Shown here in pieces: positions 40,886-48,768 of a stretch of 61,952 nucleotides of DNA (the first letter of the stretch is position 1; every line of letters begins with the position of its first letter). The stretch is taken from positions 1 through 61,952 of the forward strand of contig NZ_JAJTTF010000017.1 in assembly GCF_021341785.1 (NCBI RefSeq). The letters run 5' to 3'. The notes beneath the pieces are model-generated. The model searched no databases. It had not been told where the DNA came from and saw nothing but the letters and a program-made list of their open reading frames with translations. The position numbers and the translations under genes were made by a program. This stretch comes from Microbacterium sp. Au-Mic1. Lineage in GTDB: Bacteria > Actinomycetota > Actinomycetes > Actinomycetales > Microbacteriaceae.

Positions 40886-42265
40886 GTGCGCAAGCGCCTG
40901 TTCGTCGTGTTCCTGGTGCCGCTCGCGGCGGTGCTGGTGCTGCTCGGGGGCGCCTACGGCTGGGCGACCTCGCGCAGCGTGCAGCAGGGCTTCTATACGC
41001 AGCAGGTCGGCGACATCGGCACGTTCGTGACGAGCGCGCGCCAGGCGCTGCTGTCCGGCAGCGCCGAGGTGCTGGACGGCGAGCTGCAGCGCTATCACGA
41101 TCTGTACGGCACGCGCGTGCTGGTGGTCGACCGGTCGGGACGCCCCTGGTCTCCGCAGCAGGGCGATGCCCCGGTGCTGGACGACGCGACCGCGAACAAG
41201 GTGCAGCTGGCGCTGTCCGGGCGGCGCAGCGACCTGCCGGAGCCCGTCGTGCTCCCGTGGCAGTTCGCCGAGCAGTCCCTCGTGGAGCCGATCTTCGATC
41301 AGGGCGACGTCATCGGAGCCGTGATCATGTCCGCGAGCGTCGAGGCGCCCCGCGCCGAGATCGTGCGGCAGTGGATCCTGCTCGGCATCGTCAGCGCGAT
41401 CGCGATCGGGGTCGGACTGCTCGTGGTGCTGGGGCTCGCGCGCTGGGTGCTCAAGCCGGTGCACCGCGTGGACGAGGCGATGGAGGCGATCGAGCGCGGT
41501 GACATGGAGGCGCGGATCGCCGACGACACCGGCCCCCCGGAGCTGCACCGGATGATCCTGCTCTTCAACCGGATGGCGGAGGAGATCGAGCACGTGGTGT
41601 CGCGTCAGCAGGAGTTCGCTCTCAATGCGTCGCACGAGCTGCGCAATCCGCTGAGCGCGCTGCTGCTGCGTGTGGAGTCACTCGCGACGGGCCTGGATCG
41701 CGGCTGGGACGGCGAGGTCGAGGCGACACGGGAGGAGGGGCGGCGGATGACCAGGATCCTGGACACGCTGCTCTCCTTCGCGCGCGGATCGGATCCCGCG
41801 CCGCTGCAGGATGCGGTCGATCTCGCCGACCTCGCCGCACGCCGGGTGGCGGCCTGGCAGGACGCGGCGGCGCTGAAGGGCGTCGCGCTCGCTCTGCACG
41901 CTGACGCGCCAGTGCGCTCCAGCACGGATGAGACCATCGCCGAGAGCGCGCTGGACGCCGTCATCGACAACGCCGTGAAATTCTCGCCGGCGGGCACGGT
42001 GGTCGAGGTGACGGTGACGCGCGCGGAGACCGGCTGCGAGCTCTCGGTACGCGATCATGGTCCGGGTCTCCCGGAGGACGAACTCGCGCACGCGACCGAC
42101 CGGCACTGGCGCAGCGATCGGACGCGCGCGATCCCCGGCACGGGCCTGGGACTCGCGATCGCCACGGACCTGCTGGCCACGGTCGACGCCGGGGTGCGCG
42201 TGGAGGCGGCGGACGGCGGCGGACTCCGCGTGGTCCTGGTGCTCCCCGCCGCGGAGGCGCGATGA
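40886..42265 (+). CDS. Membrane sensor histidine kinase
   Basis: This 459-residue kinase has helix 1 (about residues 6-28), an extracytoplasmic sensing region of about 130 residues, and helix 2 (about 165-188). A HAMP domain follows, then HisKA with the phosphorylated His in NASHELRNPLSALL (about residue 250). The HATPase domain has the N box DNAVKFSP and glycine boxes DHGPGLPEDE and GTGLGLAIA. It starts at GTG 40886 and its stop overlaps the next gene by 4 nt. It is paired with the regulator just upstream. Confidence 0.94.
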   Translation: MRKRLFVVFLVPLAAVLVLLGGAYGWATSRSVQQGFYTQQVGDIGTFVTSARQALLSGSAEVLDGELQRYHDLYGTRVLVVDRSGRPWSPQQGDAPVLDDATANKVQLALSGRRSDLPEPVVLPWQFAEQSLVEPIFDQGDVIGAVIMSASVEAPRAEIVRQWILLGIVSAIAIGVGLLVVLGLARWVLKPVHRVDEAMEAIERGDMEARIADDTGPPELHRMILLFNRMAEEIEHVVSRQQEFALNASHELRNPLSALLLRVESLATGLDRGWDGEVEATREEGRRMTRILDTLLSFARGSDPAPLQDAVDLADLAARRVAAWQDAAALKGVALALHADAPVRSSTDETIAESALDAVIDNAVKFSPAGTVVEVTVTRAETGCELSVRDHGPGLPEDELAHATDRHWRSDRTRAIPGTGLGLAIATDLLATVDAGVRVEAADGGGLRVVLVLPAAEAR

Positions 42266-43290
42266 CGGCGCGGATCTGCCCGGAGCGGATCCCGCCGGCG
42301 AGGCAGAGCGGACGGAGGGGGAAGTCTCGGCGCGGCATCGCGCGGGTGCTGCTCGCGCTCCTGCTGTGCGTGCTGAGCGTTTCGGGGCTGGCGTCCTGCG
42401 CCCCGCAGGACCGGAGCTGGGCGGAGGCGCCGCAGGCGATCGCGGGCGGCGGGGCGACCGGCGTCTACTACGCCTACGGCCAGCAGTTCGCCGAGGCGCT
42501 CGCCACCCGCCTCGGCGCCCGGTTCACGGCTCAGCAGACCAACGGATCCGTCGACAACCTCGAGCGGGTAGGTTCCGGTCGGGCGGTGCTGGGCTTCGCG
42601 CAGGGCGACGCGGTCGCGGATGCGGTGGCCGGCACGGGAGCGTTCGACGAGGCGATCCCGATCGTCGCCGTCGCTCGACTGTATGACGAGTATGTGCACA
42701 TCGTGGTCCGGGACGGATCCGACGTGCACGACCTGCGCGATCTCGCGGGGCGCACGGTCTCCCTCGGCGCGCGCGGATCGGGTGTGGAGCTCGTCGCCCG
42801 TCGCGTGCTCGCCGCCGCCGATGTGGACGTCGCCGCGATGCGCAATCCGGAGTTGGGCCTGGAGGGGTCGATCGCGGCCCTGCGCAAGGGCGAGATCGAC
42901 GCGTTCTTCTGGGTGGGCGGCCTGCCGACGCCGGGGATCGCGGCGCTCGCCGCCGACACTCCGATCCGGTTGCTGTCGATTCCGCCGGCCGTCGTCGACG
43001 CCGTCAACGCGGCGCACGCCGGAGCCTATCGGCAGGCCGACTTCCCGATCGGCGGCTACGGCATCGACAGTTCGACCGTGACGATGACCGTGCCGAACTA
43101 CCTGGTCGCCCGCGCCGACGCGCCCGAGGGGCTGATCCACGACGCGACCGCGGTGCTGTTCGATGAGCGGGCGACGATCGCGCGGGGTGCACCGGCGGCG
43201 GCGCTGCTCGATCGCCGGCAGGCGATCTTCACCGACCCGATCCCGCTGCACGCCGGCGCGGCACGGTACTACCGGGAGACGCACGGCTGA
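42262..43290 (+). CDS. TAXI-family substrate-binding lipoprotein (orphan)
   Basis: This 342-residue protein has a 40-residue Arg-rich lead and signal ending in a lipobox (GLASC), followed by the TAXI fold: AIAGGGATGVYYAYGQQFAEAL and QQTNGSVDNLERVGSGRAVLGFAQGD. Typical TAXI proteins feed TRAP transporters, but no TRAP membrane subunit is encoded here. Its 4-nt overlap with the kinase gene argues that it reports ligand to that kinase. The ligand may be an organic acid such as glutamate, but that is speculation from the gluABCD neighbours. Confidence 0.88.
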   Translation: MTARICPERIPPARQSGRRGKSRRGIARVLLALLLCVLSVSGLASCAPQDRSWAEAPQAIAGGGATGVYYAYGQQFAEALATRLGARFTAQQTNGSVDNLERVGSGRAVLGFAQGDAVADAVAGTGAFDEAIPIVAVARLYDEYVHIVVRDGSDVHDLRDLAGRTVSLGARGSGVELVARRVLAAADVDVAAMRNPELGLEGSIAALRKGEIDAFFWVGGLPTPGIAALAADTPIRLLSIPPAVVDAVNAAHAGAYRQADFPIGGYGIDSSTVTMTVPNYLVARADAPEGLIHDATAVLFDERATIARGAPAAALLDRRQAIFTDPIPLHAGAARYYRETHG

Positions 43291-43463
43291 CGGTCGAGCG
43301 GTTCCGAAGGCTGCGGAGCCCGTCGAGGTATCTGCACTCGCCTCAAGAAAGGCTCAAGGAATCCCACCGCGCACCACGCGCTCAATAGTGTCTGGGGGTC
43401 GGAGCCCTGCGGCTCCGGCGCCAGCCCGAACATCCGGCCATTCGATTCGATGGAGAGTCAGCC

Positions 43464-44255
43464 ATGACCGACGCCACCCCTGCCACTACGCGTCCCGATT
43501 CTGCCGCTGCGCTGGTGGGTGCCCCTCTCGTCGTCGTTCAGAACGTGCAGAAGCACTACGGCGACTTCCAGGCACTGACCGACATCGACCTCACCGTGCA
43601 CAAGGGCGAGGTGGTCGTGATCATCGGCCCATCCGGGTCCGGAAAGTCCACGCTCTGCCGCACGATCAACCGCCTGGAGACGATCACCTCCGGCTCGATC
43701 ACGATCGACGGCAAGGAGCTGCCGGCGGAGGGCAAGGGCCTGGCGCAGCTGCGCGCGGACGTCGGCATGGTGTTCCAGTCGTTCAACCTGTTCGCGCATC
43801 TGACGATCCTCGAGAATGTCACGCTGGGCCCGATCAAGGTGCGCGGTCTCAAGAAGGCCGACGCCGAGAAGGAGGCCATGCAGCTGCTCGAGCGCGTGGG
43901 CGTGGCCAAACAGGCCTCCAAGCTTCCCGCCCAGCTCTCCGGAGGACAGCAGCAGCGCGTCGCGATCGCCCGCGCCCTGGCGATGCACCCCAAGGTGATG
44001 CTCTTCGATGAGCCCACCAGCGCCCTGGATCCGGAGATGATCACCGAGGTCCTCGACGTGATGATCGAACTCGCCGCGAGCGGCATGACCATGATCGTGG
44101 TCACACACGAGATGGGGTTCGCCCGCAAGGCGGCGAACCGCGTCGTGTTCATGGCCGACGGACGGATCCTCGAGGAGGCCGAGCCCGAGCAGTTCTTCAC
44201 GCATCCGCAGTCCGACCGGGCCAAGGACTTCCTGTCCAAGCTGCTCACCCACTGA
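43464..44255 (+). CDS. gluA: Glutamate-type amino-acid ABC transporter ATP-binding protein
   Basis: This 263-residue cytosolic ATPase belongs to a polar amino acid importer. It has Walker A GPSGSGKSTL, Q loop MVFQSFNLF, signature LSGGQQQR, Walker B VMLFDEPTSALDP and the switch VTHEMGFA. A 20-residue Ala/Thr-rich N-terminal extension precedes the core. The 173-nt gap upstream has TAGTGT near 43386 and a hairpin GGAGCC-ctgc-GGCTCC. First gene of gluABCD. Confidence 0.93.
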   Translation: MTDATPATTRPDSAAALVGAPLVVVQNVQKHYGDFQALTDIDLTVHKGEVVVIIGPSGSGKSTLCRTINRLETITSGSITIDGKELPAEGKGLAQLRADVGMVFQSFNLFAHLTILENVTLGPIKVRGLKKADAEKEAMQLLERVGVAKQASKLPAQLSGGQQQRVAIARALAMHPKVMLFDEPTSALDPEMITEVLDVMIELAASGMTMIVVTHEMGFARKAANRVVFMADGRILEEAEPEQFFTHPQSDRAKDFLSKLLTH

Positions 44256-44297
44256 CCTGATCCCCGCACCACAGCACCTGCACCGAAGGAGAAGCAC

Positions 44298-45206
44298 ATG
44301 CGAAAGTCACGGATCCTCACCGGCATCGGCATCGCCGCCGTCGCCCTGATCGCCCTCACCGGCTGCAACAGCGGCAGCCCGACCAGTCCCGGATCCACCG
44401 GCGAGGGCGTGAGCCCGACGAGCGACAAGCCGCTGTTCGAGGTCGCCAAGGACGTCAAGCTCGAAGGCAGCCCGACGTTCGACCGGATCACCAAGAACGG
44501 CAAGATCACCATCGGCGTCAAGGAGGACCAGCCCGGTCTCGGCTACAAGGACGCGACGACGGGCGAGCGCACCGGGTTCGACATCGACATCGCCCGCTGG
44601 ATCGCGGCCTCGCTCGGCTACGGCGAGGACAAGATCGAGTTCAAGGCCATCCCGTCCGCGAACCGTGAGCAGGCGATCGTGAACGGCGACGTCGACTACT
44701 ACGTCGGCACCTACTCGATCACCGACAAGCGCAAGGCTGTGATCGACTTCGCCGGCCCCTACTTCGTCACCGGTCAGGGCCTGCTGGTCCGCAAGAGCGA
44801 GGACACGATCAAGAGCGAGAAGGATCTGGCCGGCAAGACCGTCTGCTCCGCGACCGGATCCACCCCGCTGCAGAACATCCAGCAGAACTTCCCGGACACC
44901 AAGACCGTCGGACTCGACGTCTACTCTGCCTGCGTGGAGCAGCTCATCAACAAGCAGGTCGACGCGGTCACCACTGACCAGGCGATCCTGATCGGCTACG
45001 CGGCGCAGGACCCGGAAGAGCTCAAGGTCGTCGGTGAGCCCTTCACGACCGAGAAGTACGGCGTGGGCCTGGCCAAGGGCGACACCGCTTTCCAGACCTT
45101 CGTGAACACGATGTTCACCGACGGCGGAGACACCTGGAAGGCGATCTTCGAGAAGAACCTGGGCGCCAGTGGCATGAAGGTCACGCAGCCCGCTGTCGAG
45201 AAGTGA
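44298..45206 (+). CDS. gluB: Glutamate-binding lipoprotein of ABC importer
   Basis: This 302-residue extracellular binding protein has a signal and lipobox LIALTGCNSG, then the bacterial extracellular solute-binding family 3 fold. The fold shows FDRITKNGKITIGVKEDQPGL, TGERTGFDIDIARWIA, the ligand Arg region NREQAIVNGDVDYYVGTYSIT and FAGPYFVTGQGLLV. Two Cys (TVCSATGS, YSACVEQ) may bond. An AAGGAGAAG site precedes the ATG. Confidence 0.93.
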   Translation: MRKSRILTGIGIAAVALIALTGCNSGSPTSPGSTGEGVSPTSDKPLFEVAKDVKLEGSPTFDRITKNGKITIGVKEDQPGLGYKDATTGERTGFDIDIARWIAASLGYGEDKIEFKAIPSANREQAIVNGDVDYYVGTYSITDKRKAVIDFAGPYFVTGQGLLVRKSEDTIKSEKDLAGKTVCSATGSTPLQNIQQNFPDTKTVGLDVYSACVEQLINKQVDAVTTDQAILIGYAAQDPEELKVVGEPFTTEKYGVGLAKGDTAFQTFVNTMFTDGGDTWKAIFEKNLGASGMKVTQPAVEK

Positions 45207-45322
45207 TTCCGGAGCGGCTGGCGGGCATGCTCCCGCCGGCCGCTTCCTCCGGGTCCTTCTGACGTCTGACGTCTTGACGTCACACCCCCATCCCGAAGTC
45301 CTCGAACTCGAAGGAGAGATGC

Positions 45323-45979
45323 GTGGACGCACTCCTGGGCAACCTCGATCTGTGGGGCCAGGCGACCCTCAACACGGTCCTGCTGTTCCTCGGCGGCGGC
45401 GTGCTGGCACTCGTGCTCGGCACCGTCGTCGGCGCGATGCGGGTCTCGCCCGTGCCGATCGCCCGCGGTGTGGGCACCGCGTACGTGAACCTCATCCGCA
45501 ACACCCCGCTCACGCTGGTCTTCTTCTTCTTCGTGTTCGGATACCCGAAGCTCGACCTCCCGGACATCCCCTCCTTCTGGCTGTGCGTCCTGGCGCTCGG
45601 CATCTACACGGCGACCTACGTCGCCGAGGTCCTGCGGGCCGGCATCAACACCGTGCCCGTCGGCCAGGCCGAAGCGGCCCGCGCGATCGGGCTGTCCTTC
45701 GGGCAGGTCATGACCCTCGTCATCATGCCGCAGGCCTTCCGCTCGGTCGTGCCGCCCATGATGAGCGTCTTCATCGCCCTCCTGAAGAACACGACGATCG
45801 CCGCAGGATTCGCGGTCGCGGAACTCGCCACGCTGCGTGCCACGGTCGCCGACTCCAAAGACCGCCCCGGCACCGTCATGGAGATCCTGCTCTGGGTCGC
45901 CGTGGTCTTCATCATCCTGGTGTTCGTGCTGAGCCTGGTGCAGCGGCACTTCGAGAAGAAGTGGAGGATCGTCCGATGA
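45323..45979 (+). CDS. gluC: Glutamate ABC transporter permease
   Basis: This 218-residue permease has five membrane helices and the EAA loop GQAEAARAIGLSFGQVMTLVIMPQAFR. It starts at GTG 45323 with AGGAGAG upstream. The 116-nt gap after gluB is filled with a TGACGTC-rich repeat segment. It ends overlapping gluD by 4 nt. Confidence 0.93.
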   Translation: MDALLGNLDLWGQATLNTVLLFLGGGVLALVLGTVVGAMRVSPVPIARGVGTAYVNLIRNTPLTLVFFFFVFGYPKLDLPDIPSFWLCVLALGIYTATYVAEVLRAGINTVPVGQAEAARAIGLSFGQVMTLVIMPQAFRSVVPPMMSVFIALLKNTTIAAGFAVAELATLRATVADSKDRPGTVMEILLWVAVVFIILVFVLSLVQRHFEKKWRIVR

Positions 45980-46920
45980 GCGGCGCATCCGTTCTCTACG
46001 ACGTCCCCGGCCCCAAGGCCGTGCTGCGCAACCGCATCCTCGGTGTCGTGACCGTGCTGGTCGTGCTCGCGGTGATCGGCTTCATCGTGTACCGGTTCGT
46101 CGTGACCGGGCAGTTCAGCGCCGCGCGCTGGAACCTGTTCACCTACAGCCTCGTGTGGCAGGGCATGGCGCAGGCGCTCTGGGCGACGGTCAGCGCGTTC
46201 CTCGCGGCCGCGGTCGGCAGTCTCATCCTGGGCTTCGTGCTCGCGATCGGCCGCGTCTCGGAGCACGCCTGGGTGCGGGTTCCCGTCACGGTCGTGATCG
46301 AGCTGCTCCGCGCCGTGCCGGTGCTGGTCATGATGATGATCTTCTACTACGGCATCAACTCCATCCCGGGCAGCACCTTCCGGATGACGCCGTACGCGGC
46401 GGTCGTGATCGGCCTCGTGCTCTACAACGGGTCGGTGCTGGCGGAGGCGCTGCGCGCCGGCATCGAGGCACTGCCGAAGGGACAGAAGGAGGCCGGGTAC
46501 GCGATCGGGCTCCGCAAGTCCGGCGTGATGGCGTTCATCCTGCTGCCGCAGGCGCTGCGGGCCATGCTCCCGATCATCGTGTCCCAGCTGGTGGTCACCC
46601 TGAAGGACACCGCGCTCGGCTTCATCATCACCTACCCCGAACTCATCTACTACGCCAAGTACCTCAGCGGACAGCCGGGCCGGCCGCTGCTGCAGGCGGG
46701 GCTCATCGTCGCGGTCATCTACATCTCGATGTGCCTGATCCTCTCCGGGGTCGCGAAGTGGCTCGAGGTGCGCACTCGGCGCTCGCCGAAGGTGAGGGGC
46801 TTCACGCCGGACGGCGGCGGCGGCGACCCGCGAATCCACGACGGCAGCACCGTGACCGAGGTCATCGCGTTGCAGCGCGGTGGCGGGAAGTTCGACGGTG
46901 GCGCGGGCCCAGGGATCTGA
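45976..46920 (+). CDS. gluD: Glutamate ABC transporter permease
   Basis: This 314-residue second permease pairs with GluC. It has membrane helices, an EAA loop (GQKEAGYAIGLRKSGVMAFILLPQALR) and a Gly/Arg-rich cytoplasmic C-terminal tail of about 55 residues after the last helix. The first 50 residues add one extra helix relative to GluC. It ends the operon before a strong hairpin. Confidence 0.93.
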   Translation: MSGASVLYDVPGPKAVLRNRILGVVTVLVVLAVIGFIVYRFVVTGQFSAARWNLFTYSLVWQGMAQALWATVSAFLAAAVGSLILGFVLAIGRVSEHAWVRVPVTVVIELLRAVPVLVMMMIFYYGINSIPGSTFRMTPYAAVVIGLVLYNGSVLAEALRAGIEALPKGQKEAGYAIGLRKSGVMAFILLPQALRAMLPIIVSQLVVTLKDTALGFIITYPELIYYAKYLSGQPGRPLLQAGLIVAVIYISMCLILSGVAKWLEVRTRRSPKVRGFTPDGGGGDPRIHDGSTVTEVIALQRGGGKFDGGAGPGI

Positions 46921-46949
46921 TCCCGTGGTGCCGGCGAGCCGTGCTGACT

Positions 46950-46983
46950 CCGGCGCGCTCAGAGGGAGGGCTGAGCGCGCCGG
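46950..46983 (+). terminator. Terminator hairpin of gluABCD
   Basis: CCGGCGCGCTCA (46950-46961) pairs perfectly with TGAGCGCGCCGG (46972-46983) and is followed by TTCCTCT. It begins 29 nt after the gluD stop. Confidence 0.75.
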
Positions 46984-47011
46984 TTCCTCTCGCGCCGCCC
47001 GCGGCGGCCTG

Positions 47012-47017
47012 TAGCCT
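47012..47017 (+). promoter_or_regulatory. -10 TAGCCT, leaderless promoter of membrane protein gene
   Basis: TAGCCT ends 7 nt before the ATG at 47025. Confidence 0.5.
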
Positions 47018-47024
47018 CGCGGTC

Positions 47025-47663
47025 ATGGCGCACGTCGAACCGGTCTCCGCGTACCCTCCCGCATCGAGCCGGACGCTCGCGCAGTGGCTCGATCCCGAGC
47101 TGGGGGAGCGCTACGCGCCGGACTTCCCCACCCGGCTGCGGGAGATCGCCGACGCGCGGGCTGGGGCCGCCGGAATGTGGGCGGCTCTCCTGAGCACCGG
47201 TTTCGCGGCCGTCGTGTTCGGAGGGGTGCTGTTCGCCGTCACCGGCCGGACTCTGCCACTCCTGACGTGGTCGATCATCGGGGCGGTCCTCGCAGCGGTG
47301 GCCGGGTGGTTCCTGCGCCGGGTGCGTCACTGGGTACCGCGATCCGGGATCTCGGTCTCCGGTCGGGGCCCGGGGACCCTGCGAGGCGGCATGTGGGCGG
47401 CAGGCGGGATCCTGTTCCTGATCAACGTGTTCCTGGTGATCGGCGCACTCACCTCGGGACGCGTGCTCTCCATGGTCCTCGTCGACATCGGACTGGTGTT
47501 TCTGCTGGTCTCGGTGCTCGTCGTCCCGCCCGCGATCGTCGGTCGCGGGCGGCGGACTCTGCGTCGGCAGACACAGGCGGATCCTCTCCTCGCGGCGTCC
47601 CTGGAGCGCGAGCGCCTGTCGTGGATGCCGACGGGGCGCACGGAGATGTTCGGGCCGCTATGA
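47025..47663 (+). CDS. Hypothetical membrane protein, four helices
   Basis: This 212-residue protein of unknown function has a hydrophilic N-terminal 48 residues. Four membrane helices follow in two pairs (about 50-72, 79-100, 120-142, 148-170), then a basic cytoplasmic tail with GRGRRTLRRQTQADP. I do not recognise a family. It lies alone between the glu terminator and pheS and begins as a leaderless message. The reading frame shows normal codon use with G/C at third positions. Confidence 0.75.
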   Translation: MAHVEPVSAYPPASSRTLAQWLDPELGERYAPDFPTRLREIADARAGAAGMWAALLSTGFAAVVFGGVLFAVTGRTLPLLTWSIIGAVLAAVAGWFLRRVRHWVPRSGISVSGRGPGTLRGGMWAAGGILFLINVFLVIGALTSGRVLSMVLVDIGLVFLLVSVLVVPPAIVGRGRRTLRRQTQADPLLAASLERERLSWMPTGRTEMFGPL

Positions 47664-47701
47664 GTGGCCGGGGGCGCGCGGGGCGGGTGCCGACGCGCCG
47701 G

Positions 47702-47707
47702 TAGACT
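47702..47707 (+). promoter_or_regulatory. -10 TAGACT, leaderless promoter of pheST
   Basis: TAGACT ends 8 nt before the pheS GTG at 47716. No ribosome-binding site or attenuator lies between, so classic pheST attenuation is not possible from this promoter. Confidence 0.55.
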
Positions 47708-47715
47708 CGGTTCTC

Positions 47716-48768
47716 GTGTCCGACAACGCACAGACTTCCCCTGAGATCACCCCCGAGGCGGTGGAGACCGCCGTCGAGGCCGCGCTCGCCGCGATCGGAT
47801 CCGCGGCCGACACCGCGGAGTTGAAGGCCGCACGCGCGGCGCATGTCGCCGAGGGGTCGCCGCTCGCGGTCCTCAACGCGTCCATGCGCCAGGTGGCGCC
47901 CGAGCACAAGGCCGCCTTCGGCAAGCTCATCGGCCAGGGCCGGGGGCGCGTCACGCAGGCGCTCGCCGCGAAGGAGGCGGAGCTGGCCGAGGCCGAGACC
48001 GCCGCGCGACTCGAGGCCGAGCGCGTCGACATCACCGCGGTCGCGTCGCGCACGCGCGTCGGCGCCCGGCATCCGCTCACGCTGCTGCAGGAGCAGATCA
48101 GCGATGTGTTCGTCGGCATGGGCTGGGAGATCGCCGAAGGCCCCGAGCTGGAGCACGAGTGGTTCAACTTCGACGCCCTCAACTTCGACGTCGACCACCC
48201 CGCACGCCAGGAGCAGGACACGTTCTACGTGGACCCGCCCTCCCGCCACCTGGTCATGCGCACGCACACCAGCCCGGTGCAGGTGCGCTCGATGCTCGAC
48301 CGCGAGGTGCCGATCTACGTGCTGTGCCCCGGGCGGGTCTACCGCACCGACGAGTTCGATGCCACGCACCTGCCGGTGTTCACCCAGTTCGAGGGCCTGG
48401 TCGTCGACAAGGGCATCTCGATGGCCCACCTCAAGGGCACGCTCGACCACGTCGCGCGTCAGCTCTTCGGCCCGGAGGCGAAGACCCGCTTCCGCACGAA
48501 CTTCTTCCCCTTCACGGAGCCGTCTGCCGAGCTCGACCTGTGGCACCCGACCTTCAAGGGCGGCGCACGCTGGATCGAGTGGGGCGGCTGCGGCATGGTC
48601 AACCCCAACGTGCTGCGCGCAGCGGGGATCGACCCTGACGTCTACAGCGGTTTCGCGTTCGGCATGGGGGTCGAGCGCGCCCTCATGTTCCGCAGCGACG
48701 TGCAGGACATGCGCGACATGGCCGAGGGCGATGTCCGTTTCAGCGAGCAGTTCGGGATGGTGGTGTGA
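47716..48768 (+). CDS. pheS: Phenylalanine-tRNA ligase alpha subunit
   Basis: This 350-residue catalytic subunit has an N-terminal coiled coil (about residues 1-110, Ala/Glu-rich). The class II core follows: HPLTLLQEQISDVFVGMGW, motif 2 YRTDEFDATHLPVFTQFEGL, and motif 3 GFAFGMGVERALMFR. It starts at GTG 47716. It overlaps the pheT start. Confidence 0.96.
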   Translation: MSDNAQTSPEITPEAVETAVEAALAAIGSAADTAELKAARAAHVAEGSPLAVLNASMRQVAPEHKAAFGKLIGQGRGRVTQALAAKEAELAEAETAARLEAERVDITAVASRTRVGARHPLTLLQEQISDVFVGMGWEIAEGPELEHEWFNFDALNFDVDHPARQEQDTFYVDPPSRHLVMRTHTSPVQVRSMLDREVPIYVLCPGRVYRTDEFDATHLPVFTQFEGLVVDKGISMAHLKGTLDHVARQLFGPEAKTRFRTNFFPFTEPSAELDLWHPTFKGGARWIEWGGCGMVNPNVLRAAGIDPDVYSGFAFGMGVERALMFRSDVQDMRDMAEGDVRFSEQFGMVV

